Shown: in pieces, positions 18,935-25,681 of the stretch
Numbering within the stretch: position 1 is the first letter of the stretch
Layout of the letters: each line of letters begins with the position of its first letter
The notes under the pieces: generated by a model
What the model was told of the DNA's origin: nothing
What the model saw: the letters and a program-made list of their open reading frames with translations, nothing else
The model's database searches: none
Source: Stramenopiles sp. TOSAG23-2
Lineage: Eukaryota; Sar
DNA length: 25,681 nt
Assembly: GCA_900128395.1 (NCBI GenBank)
Contig: LT649448.1
Location: 1 to 25,681, forward strand
Reading direction: 5' to 3'
Position numbers and translations under genes: made by a program

Positions 18935-19246
18935 GTTGAATATGTATGTATAGTAAAATATACTGTATTTTTTTCTCCTGTGTTTTCGATTTTTATATTT
19001 ATTGTTTCCCTTTTACATTAATGTTTTCTTCGATCATCTGTTATGTAAAATATTTACAACACTTAAAGAGTATGGATTTGGCTGCTTTCCTGGCATGGGC
19101 CTAACTCTTTCACATACATGTATTAATGTACACATACACTATATTCAGACCTACACTTTTATAGGATATATATAAAATTCAATAAATATAAAATGAAATA
19201 AAATTTGTTTTTATAAACCCCCCTACATGGACTAAATACAGCACTA
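18935..19246. other. Spacer between glyoxalase fusion 3' end and Ku80 5' end
   Basis: The 312-bp region should contain the Ku80 promoter and the 3' UTR of the glyoxalase fusion gene. Close to the Ku80 start (about 18950-18961) is the word TAGTAAAATATA, also found at the same distance upstream of the glyoxalase fusion gene. No gene is seen. Confidence 0.55.
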
Positions 19247-20932
19247 TTAAAAATGCTCATCCAACCACTCACAAAAGGAATCCTCCATATTTTCAATAAC
19301 ATCGCTCTTCGTCTTATTAAAAATCTTTACATCTTCATCATAATTTAAATGATGAAAATCAACTAATTGATCAATCATTTCATCACCATCACTACCGCCA
19401 CCATCACCACTACTATACAATGAATATATTGGTAAAACATTTGATTCTAAATTCAATTGACGTTCTGGCAATAATGCATCAGCTATCAATCTCTTCATAA
19501 ATTCATCATCATCATCATTATTCTGTATTTCATCATTCAAAACAACAACAGATGGATTTGGTGGAAATGTATTTAATAAACATAAAGCAGATAATGCATA
19601 TGATTCTAAATATTTTTGTGCTATAAAACCAAAGATTCCTTCAGCAATAACAATTGGTGGAGTCAAATCCGTAGTATTAGTAAATAAACTTGCTACGCAT
19701 GATTTAATAAGATTACTTTTTCTAGCACCATTTTTTCTACATTCTTTTGTAAATATTGATTCATCTGTAAATACAATTTCTCTTGAAAAAAATCCAAGAT
19801 TTGATATTTTTTCAATTAAATTCATATATTTTTCATTGCGTTTATTTTCTTTTGAAATTAAAAATACAATTGGTGTTGTTCTTTCATAATTTGCTATATT
19901 TAAATTTGGTTCATAATCATATGTAAACGATGACAATTTGTTAACATTGCTGCTGTTGTTATTACTATTAATATATGCTTTGTCTATAGTTTCATCTAAA
20001 TTAAACGCATAATTATCTTTTCCTAAACGAACTTTTGACATAATATCTTCCATTGATTCATTTTGCATTGCATTTATGGAAGTTTGAATCTCTGGTTGAT
20101 CTAAACGTAAAAATGGATTGTATGATAATTCTTCACCCCATGTAGAAGGTATTGTTGGGAGATTTTCATTTCTTTGCTCAATAACCCATCGTAATTTTTT
20201 ATTTAATTCCATATTGCTTGGTTCCACTGCTTGTGCAAATGCTAAATTACTAAGACTATATTCATGGCCACAAAATATTTTCGTATCCAATGGCATATTT
20301 TGCTCTTTAATACGATTCATGCTATGATACATATCTGTTCCTGTACCTTCAAAAAAACGCCCACAACCAGCTAGGAAAATCGTATCTCCTGGAAATAAAA
20401 CTGGAGTTGAACTGCTAGTGGAGTAAAATGTTACATGGCCTTCCGTATGGCATGGTGTAGATATTACATGAAACTTGAAATTATCAATTGTAATTATATC
20501 GCCACCTTTGATCATATCTGTACATCCTGGCGTTGGACCAGCATCATCTGGACCATAAATTGGCGGCGTTCGAGGAAGGCTATTATTATTATTTGTAGCA
20601 GCAGCAACTAGTTCTTGCAATTCTATATTTCCACACACGTGATCATCATGTTTATGGGTATTTAAAATGGCTATGATATTAATATTGTATTTTTCTGCAA
20701 CTTCATAAATTTTTTTTGCATCAGCTGGATCAACAACAATCCCATTTTTTGTAGTATGATCCATCAATAAATAACTGTAATTATCAGATAAAACTGGTAT
20801 TATAGCAATTTCTTTCGTTGAATTTGTTTCTAAAGAACAAGTAGTTAATTTAGTAGAAAAATATCTTTTATTTTGACGAATAATTTGTTTTGTTATTATT
20901 TTATTATATTTTTTAATGAATGTTTGTAACAT
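19247..20932 (-). CDS. Glyoxalase II (hydroxyacylglutathione hydrolase) fused to a degenerate alpha/beta-hydrolase-like domain
   Basis: The 561-residue protein begins with a basic, Asp/Glu-free leader (1-29, with KRYFST near 22-27) typical of a mitochondrial presequence. Residues 43-312 form a complete glyoxalase II domain. Its metal ligands are THKHDDH at 92-98 (His93, His95, Asp97, His98), His162 in TPCHTEGH, Asp183 in PGDTIF and His223 in CGHEY. The substrate-binding C-terminal helices (NPFLRL; VRLGKDNYAF) are present. The normal enzyme is about 260 residues and would end here. The extra 340-561 region looks like an alpha/beta-hydrolase: IVFLIS strand, then AEGIFGFIAQKYLESYALSALCLLNTFPPNP aligned in pattern with G-x-S-x-G elbows followed by a helix and LVNPFPP-type strand (weak, by-eye), then FCEWL near the end. 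The nucleophile position is Gly rather than Ser. The first domain hydrolyses S-lactoylglutathione to lactate and glutathione; the second is probably non-catalytic. Confidence 0.88.
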   Translation of the reverse strand: MLQTFIKKYNKIITKQIIRQNKRYFSTKLTTCSLETNSTKEIAIIPVLSDNYSYLLMDHTTKNGIVVDPADAKKIYEVAEKYNINIIAILNTHKHDDHVCGNIELQELVAAATNNNNSLPRTPPIYGPDDAGPTPGCTDMIKGGDIITIDNFKFHVISTPCHTEGHVTFYSTSSSTPVLFPGDTIFLAGCGRFFEGTGTDMYHSMNRIKEQNMPLDTKIFCGHEYSLSNLAFAQAVEPSNMELNKKLRWVIEQRNENLPTIPSTWGEELSYNPFLRLDQPEIQTSINAMQNESMEDIMSKVRLGKDNYAFNLDETIDKAYINSNNNSSNVNKLSSFTYDYEPNLNIANYERTTPIVFLISKENKRNEKYMNLIEKISNLGFFSREIVFTDESIFTKECRKNGARKSNLIKSCVASLFTNTTDLTPPIVIAEGIFGFIAQKYLESYALSALCLLNTFPPNPSVVVLNDEIQNNDDDDEFMKRLIADALLPERQLNLESNVLPIYSLYSSGDGGGSDGDEMIDQLVDFHHLNYDEDVKIFNKTKSDVIENMEDSFCEWLDEHF

Positions 20933-21485
20933 CTTTATGTTTGTAGTAAAATATACGAACTATATATATATATATGTATGTATTAAGTAATAATTTGACG
21001 ATGAAGATAGGAACAAAAAGGGAAGGAGGTTGTACATGCAGAAATTTTTCTGATTTTTCATCTACAAGTACAGAGTATATTGATTTCCATTTTTGTGTCA
21101 AAGTGCCATCGCTAGCTCCGTATTTATTATATTATTATTTTCCTTCGTCGAACAACACTATACTTCTTATATAAATACCTAATATTAATAATTAGAAAGA
21201 TACAAAATATATAAAATCATATAGAAAAATATTATATAAAAATATAAATTGATGGTAGTTTATTTTGCTAATAATATTTAGTTTAAGTTATAATAATTAT
21301 TCGAAAGGAAGAGATACAAATAGATACATAACAATTTTAAGAGAAGAACCACATATTATTTTTATTTTTTCAAATCATTAAATTTATATCTTCTTCATTA
21401 TTTATATATATTCAATTCTTACCCTGCATATATACATATATCGATATATACATTATCGATATATATATATATATATAAATAAAGC
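20933..21485. promoter_or_regulatory. Divergent spacer, probable shared promoter of two mitochondrial-type genes
   Basis: This 553-bp spacer separates the glyoxalase fusion (leftward) from the AAA-VWA gene (rightward). It contains two TATCGATA palindromes (21439-21446 and 21454-21461) followed by a TA run directly before the AAA-VWA start, and TAGTAAAATATA just upstream of the glyoxalase fusion start (about 20945-20956). No gene is recognised. The promoter role is inferred from orientation. Confidence 0.5.
21439..21461. promoter_or_regulatory. Pair of TATCGATA palindromes
   Basis: Two identical 8-bp palindromes, 15 bp apart start to start, lie 25-47 bp upstream of the AAA-VWA start codon. 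They stand inside TA-rich sequence, so one copy could occur by chance, but two regularly spaced copies near a start suggest a binding site. Confidence 0.35.
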
Positions 21486-24215
21486 ATGTTTAAATATATC
21501 TTATCCAAAAGAGTGGTGGTGAAAAATAATGCTGTATTATTTTCTCGTAATAACATTCAATTTTTTTCAACATTACAAAAAAAGAATATAAATAATCTGG
21601 TAATTGATAAAATTAAATCATTAAAACAATCTATGGATAATGCTGTTGTCGGACATACAAATGTAAAAAATGGGATATGCTTAGCATTAATTGCGAAGCA
21701 ACATGTATATATTGAAGGTCCACCAGGTAGTGCAAAAACATTATTAGCGGAAACTACTGCAAATGAAACAAATAGCAAGATATTTTTTACCCAATTACAT
21801 CGTGATACCAGAATTAATGATTTACTTGGTGATGAAATTTTGATACGGGAGACAGATGAGGAAACAGGTGGTGAAATCATAAGGCAAGCCAGTACGCGTG
21901 GTGGTATATTGGATTGCGACATAGCAGTATTGGATGATATTACACGAGCACCAGGCGAAGCATTAAATGTTTTATTCCGAGTCTTGAATGAAAGACGCTC
22001 AAATACAAATGCTATCACGTCGTCATCTTCCACTAAATTTTCTGCTATTCCCTTGAGAACTTGTATTGCTACTGGAAATCCTGCAGATACAGATAAATAT
22101 TACAATGAATCATTAGATCCTGCTTCGTTAGATAGATTCACAATTCAACTTCAACATCATGGTTTAATTGATCGTGGTATGTGGGCAGAAGCTCAGAAAG
22201 TAATTGATTTATATGACCAAGTAGTAGATTTAGAAGATGCGGACGATCATAATAATAATTCAACAAACTTAATCAACGAGGAGGATCCGAATGATGATAA
22301 TAATAATAATGAGGAAAACAACAACTTCTTACAACAATGTACGGAAGTTCACAATTCAATTTCTGTGCCATGCCATGTTAAAAATGGATTGTTAAAATTT
22401 TTACAAATATTAGTAACTGATTACAATTTAGATCATAATAATTCTATATTGTCTGATAGAACATTTTTAGTAAATGCTTTAAAAATTATAAAAGCAAATG
22501 CAATGTTGGATGGACGTGATATTTGTATAATGGAAGATTTATATTGTTTAAATTTATTAACAACATTTCGTGTACCGGTGGAGGTTCATGACCAAGTTGA
22601 TGATATTATAAAACAAATTATTCAACAGCAAGAGGAAGAAGAACAAAGTGATAGCAATAACGATGATGGAACACCGCCAACTACGTTTGGGCATAATAAT
22701 GATGATTCAAATGAAAATAAAGAAATGGCAACGAACGATGCAGACGATAATAAAAAATCGTTTTTTGATGATGATAATAAGAATAATGATGATGATCAAA
22801 TGCAAAATAATGATTCTACAATGCCACAAATGAATTCATCAACCAATGACGAAGATTATGAGGGTGGTTCAAGATCGAAAGGACAATCTGCATTATGGTC
22901 AAGAAGAGATGGCAAAGAAGATGTGGATCCATATAAAAAATCAGATAGAAATGCATTTGATCCTAGGATACCAAATAACAAAGATAATCAAAATCAACAA
23001 CCACAAAAGAAAGATATCAATTTTGATGGCCGTAACGAAACAGAGGAGGAAGATGAAAATAGGAAGAAGAAACTAAAAGCAAAAGAAACAGATAACGATG
23101 CTAACTTAACGGAACACGACAATGATTACAATTCTACTACTGTGAAAGGGATCGAACGGTTGATGGAAGGAATTAGTGGTAAAATACAATATTGTGAACA
23201 TGCACAGAAGGAGAGATCTGTGAGCGGATCACCACGGCAAACAAAATCATCAAAATCGTTAATGGATGTATTAGATAGTCATCCATCTGATCGATATTTA
23301 TGGATAAATAATTTATCCCCTCGTTTACCGCGATCATTTGAACGGATAACACGTAAACGTTCTGGATCTATTGTCATGATTCGAGATATTTCGGGTAGTA
23401 TGGTTGGTTTGCCAGCATTATGGTCAAGTGCTGTTGCTCAGAATGTGATAAACATTGCAAGAAAAAATAAAATGAATATGGGTTATTGTGAATTTAATGA
23501 GAAAGCGTATTTATATAAGAAATATGATGCTTCTATGAAAAAAAAAAATAATAATAAGGATTATGTTCGGCAATCATATCGTAATGATGAAACGTTTGAT
23601 CATGAAGATGGTATTTTTTTCACAAATGATTACCAAAATGTAACTCAATGGGCAAAACAAATACGTAGTGAAGGTACAACAAATTATTCTTCGCCATTGA
23701 AATTAGTATTGGATGAATTTGAAAATCAATTTAATTGGTATGATCATCGTCCTAGTAACAACAACAACATGATGTATGGAAGTAGCAACAACTCCAATAA
23801 TAATTCTCATATTGTCTTATTGACTGATGGTGTGCCAACAGAAGGAGATTTAAAATGTAAAGAGGAGAAGCGAAGGGCAGTTGAACTCGGTGTTAGTATA
23901 CATACCATTTTTATTGATACAGTTTGGGCCTTTGATGTACGAAGAATGTCATCAAAAAACAAAAGTAAACAAGGTAGTACGTATCCAGTTGTTTTAGATG
24001 AGCTTGCTTTACTAACGCAAGGGTTGCAATATCGTGCATCTTTAGATTCCAATGGTACTATAGATGTTTTAAAGCATGAAGCAGGTACTGATCGCTGGAG
24101 CGAAGTTGTAAGCGAAGCAAGACTACGTGGTATGGATCGTGTCGGTGTCATGGCAGGATATGGGTCTCAAAGCCCAGGATATGTAACGCATCCAGTTGTA
24201 AATAAATTTAAGTGA
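21486..24215 (+). CDS. MoxR/RavA-type AAA+ ATPase fused to a von Willebrand factor A domain, probably mitochondrial
   Basis: The 909-residue protein starts with a basic, hydroxylated leader (about 1-35; NNIQFFSTLQKK) that fits a mitochondrial presequence. The AAA+ domain (about 45-400) has Walker A GPPGSAKT at 78-85, Walker B IAVLDDI at 146-152 (Asp where the catalytic Glu is usual), the PGEALNVLFRVLNERR segment, a sensor-1-like ATGNP and an Arg-finger region SLDRF. A long Asp/Asn/Glu-rich linker spans about 390-590. The VWA domain (about 625-880) has a complete metal-ion-dependent adhesion site: DISGSM (Asp634, Ser636, Ser638), Thr731/Thr732 in GTTNYSS, and Asp781 in LLTDG. In bacteria MoxR ATPases and VWA proteins are usually separate partners (RavA-ViaA, NorQ-NorD); Mg-chelatase D has a similar AAA-acidic linker-VWA order but the motifs here are closer to RavA. 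Such pairs act as chaperones or metal-insertion machines. The client is unknown. Confidence 0.85.
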   Translation: MFKYILSKRVVVKNNAVLFSRNNIQFFSTLQKKNINNLVIDKIKSLKQSMDNAVVGHTNVKNGICLALIAKQHVYIEGPPGSAKTLLAETTANETNSKIFFTQLHRDTRINDLLGDEILIRETDEETGGEIIRQASTRGGILDCDIAVLDDITRAPGEALNVLFRVLNERRSNTNAITSSSSTKFSAIPLRTCIATGNPADTDKYYNESLDPASLDRFTIQLQHHGLIDRGMWAEAQKVIDLYDQVVDLEDADDHNNNSTNLINEEDPNDDNNNNEENNNFLQQCTEVHNSISVPCHVKNGLLKFLQILVTDYNLDHNNSILSDRTFLVNALKIIKANAMLDGRDICIMEDLYCLNLLTTFRVPVEVHDQVDDIIKQIIQQQEEEEQSDSNNDDGTPPTTFGHNNDDSNENKEMATNDADDNKKSFFDDDNKNNDDDQMQNNDSTMPQMNSSTNDEDYEGGSRSKGQSALWSRRDGKEDVDPYKKSDRNAFDPRIPNNKDNQNQQPQKKDINFDGRNETEEEDENRKKKLKAKETDNDANLTEHDNDYNSTTVKGIERLMEGISGKIQYCEHAQKERSVSGSPRQTKSSKSLMDVLDSHPSDRYLWINNLSPRLPRSFERITRKRSGSIVMIRDISGSMVGLPALWSSAVAQNVINIARKNKMNMGYCEFNEKAYLYKKYDASMKKKNNNKDYVRQSYRNDETFDHEDGIFFTNDYQNVTQWAKQIRSEGTTNYSSPLKLVLDEFENQFNWYDHRPSNNNNMMYGSSNNSNNNSHIVLLTDGVPTEGDLKCKEEKRRAVELGVSIHTIFIDTVWAFDVRRMSSKNKSKQGSTYPVVLDELALLTQGLQYRASLDSNGTIDVLKHEAGTDRWSEVVSEARLRGMDRVGVMAGYGSQSPGYVTHPVVNKFK

Positions 24216-24973
24216 GAGAGAAATTTTTGTTGTGTTGTTATATAAAAATATAAAATGTACGAATATTGTATCTCTCATATCATATTAAATATCATATGAT
24301 ATACGACGTAAATATTATTAAAGTTATAATGTTTTATAAAAAAAAATACGAGGTCGTATATTAAAATACGAACGTAAAATTAAAAAAAAGATATTATATA
24401 GAATTTATGCAATTAGAATCACATTACTGCAAGTATATAATACCTAATCCAGCTATACCTGGTAATCTAAAATTACGTGTAATTTTCTCTGGACACCAGT
24501 AGATCTTCCAGGTCCAAATTTACGTTTTCCCAGGAAGACATAATCTATTATTTATACCTCAAGAATTTTCTATATAGGGGGTATAACTTAATTAGTATAT
24601 ATTATTTCTATACTTATACTTAATTATGGAAATCGATTTCTAGATTCTATAGACCAACATTCAACCCTCGATAAAATATCCACGCTAATATGGAAATACC
24701 AGGTACCATGTAAAATAAAAAAATGACCAACACGAATATATAATGGTATACACCACATAGTATATATTTATTTATAAAATCAATTTTCAAAGAGTAATCA
24801 TGATGATGATAATACCTTGGTATGATGATGAAAATGATTTAGAAAAATTACATTTTTTTTTTTTGGTAAAGTAAATTCGCCTTATAACAGCACACTATTG
24901 ACTTTGATGGGTATGCATACTTTTTATCTCTTTTCTAGTCATTTTGTAAGGAATAAAAGTGGAAAAGATGTTC

Positions 24974-25017
24974 GCGGTCGATTTTTTTAGAAATTTTTGC
25001 AAAAAAAATAGCGGTCG
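24974..25017. repeat. Direct repeat of GCGGTCG followed by T-rich sequence
   Basis: GCGGTCG occurs at 24974-24980 and 25011-25017, each followed within two bases by a T run. A third copy lies at 6033-6039 in another spacer. The word is CG-rich in otherwise AT-rich DNA. Confidence 0.45.
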
Positions 25018-25038
25018 TAATTTTTTCTGTAGTTGCCC

Positions 25039-25087
25039 TGCTATTCCCATGGTAGCTGAATTAATCACACATACCATGGAAATAGCA
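25039..25087. repeat. Long inverted repeat (16-bp arms, one mismatch)
   Basis: TGCTATTCCCATGGTA (25039-25054) pairs with TACCATGGAAATAGCA (25072-25087) over 16 bp with one C-A mismatch and a 17-base loop. It is one of the strongest dyads in the window and lies outside any recognised gene. It may be a folded RNA, a remnant of a small mobile element, or a protein site. Confidence 0.65.
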
Positions 25088-25148
25088 TTATCACGATTTA
25101 AGGTTGAAACTTGATATTTCTGGATATTTTTGGAAATTTTTCGTTCTT

Positions 25149-25208
25149 TTTGGGGCAGATGGGCTTTTAAAGTTTTCATTGCGACATAATGCAGCCCATT
25201 TGGGGCAG
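25149..25208. repeat. Direct and inverted repeat cluster
   Basis: TTTGGGGCAG occurs at 25149-25158 and again at 25199-25208. Between them ATGGGCT (25159-25165) is inverted as AGCCCAT (25193-25199). The arrangement is a small mixed repeat next to the 25039-25087 hairpin. No target-site duplication or transposase is visible. Confidence 0.45.
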
Positions 25209-25681
25209 TAGATCGTTCACAATATCGAAAAAACCGGTTTCGGAAGGAAATGACGGTTGTACTCTTAGACTATATGATTGTAAGTACGTGTAAATGTATA
25301 CTCGTTTGTCTTATCCTATCAAGTCGTGCTTATTCGTACTCTTTTCCCTATCTTCTTCCTATCAAACATCGTAGTTCAAAATCACTGAATGTCCTCCCGA
25401 AATTAGTCCAGATAATTCTCTCTGCTAGGTCCTTTAGTTACAATTTTTCCGGAAATTTCATATATATACACTTTCGGAAATTAGCATAAGAATAGCATTG
25501 TTAAATGCACACAGTACATGCTATAATATATGAGTCACACAGCCACAGCGCCACATGGGACAATTATTTTATAGCTGACACATCATCATTATTATCCAAA
25601 ATTAATAATTATTAAAAAAAATGAATTTTGAAAAAAAATCAAAAAGTTAAAGAGGTGACACTAACAGGCACATATACGCCA

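Larger units (their letters stand above)
24216..25681. other. 3' flank and distal spacer, no gene recognised
   Basis: No convincing gene is present in 1466 bp. Short open frames at 24895-25179 (minus) and 25250-25489 (plus) encode nothing recognisable. The first part has AT-rich dyads: ATATCATATGATAT (24289-24302), TACGACGTA (24302-24310), TACGAGGTCGTA (24347-24358), TACGAACGTA (24367-24376) and AAAATTAC-GT-GTAATTTT (24469-24486). Words of the type ATACCWGGTA occur at 24455 and 24696. The part at 24966-25215 is patchier in composition, with small direct and inverted repeats (separate entries). Confidence 0.55.

Noticed and set aside
21486-24215. Plain Mg-chelatase D or I subunit
   Set aside because: The Walker A sequence GPPGSAKT and the LNERR segment are closer to MoxR/RavA, and no plastid-type targeting signal is evident; it remains an alternative to test.
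24895-25179. 94-codon minus-strand open frame as a gene
   Set aside because: No recognisable motif, overlaps the hairpin and repeat patch, and has a composition like the surrounding spacer. Kept only as a possibility in the findings.
25250-25489. 79-codon plus-strand open frame as a gene
   Set aside because: No homology recognised and no supporting signal beyond its length, which can occur by chance.

Overview
The window is AT-rich nuclear DNA from a unicellular eukaryote with compact, apparently intron-free genes. All three stop codons are used (TAG for the RND protein, TGA for eIF2B-epsilon and the AAA-VWA protein, TAA for others), so the standard code applies. Cytosolic translation factors (eIF2B-epsilon, eIF3e), a cytosolic ribosomal protein (uL15/RPL27A), Ku80 with its C-terminal domain, a Patched/NPC1-like transporter and mitochondrial-type presequences all mark it as eukaryotic. 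Asn/Asp/Ser runs inside proteins and TA-rich spacers fit a low-GC protist. eIF3e and the Ku80 C-terminal domain argue against a Saccharomyces-like yeast. A stramenopile-like origin is only a guess; nothing here proves the lineage.

Layout: 526-3546 (+) Patched/NPC1-like RND protein; 3836-5607 (-) secreted purple acid phosphatase, broken by one missing base in an A run; 6105-6998 (-) alpha/beta-hydrolase whose nucleophile position is Ala; 7460-9433 (-) MFS transporter; 10321-12615 (+) eIF2B-epsilon; 13056-13502 (-) uL15; 14239-15717 (+) eIF3e; 16529-18934 (-) Ku80; 19247-20932 (-) glyoxalase II fused to a degenerate alpha/beta-hydrolase-like domain, with a mitochondrial-type N-terminus; 21486-24215 (+) MoxR/RavA-type AAA+ fused to a VWA domain, also with a mitochondrial-type N-terminus; 24216-25681 no recognisable gene.

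Three adjacent genes serve cytosolic translation (eIF2B-epsilon, uL15, eIF3e). The glyoxalase II fusion and the AAA-VWA protein are divergently transcribed from a shared 553-bp spacer and both look mitochondrial, so they may be co-regulated. The flanking membrane and secreted proteins have no obvious functional link to each other.

Most notable: (i) two perfect, exactly abutting tandem duplications (167 bp and 86 bp) in the same convergent spacer between eIF3e and Ku80, the second of which rewrites the Ku80 C-terminus; (ii) the single-polypeptide RavA/ViaA-like AAA-VWA protein; (iii) the glyoxalase II fusion; (iv) two alpha/beta-hydrolase domains lacking the nucleophile; (v) a recurrent TACG-N-CGTA dyad confined, by eye, to 3' flanks. 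No rRNA, tRNA, CRISPR array or transposase gene was recognised.
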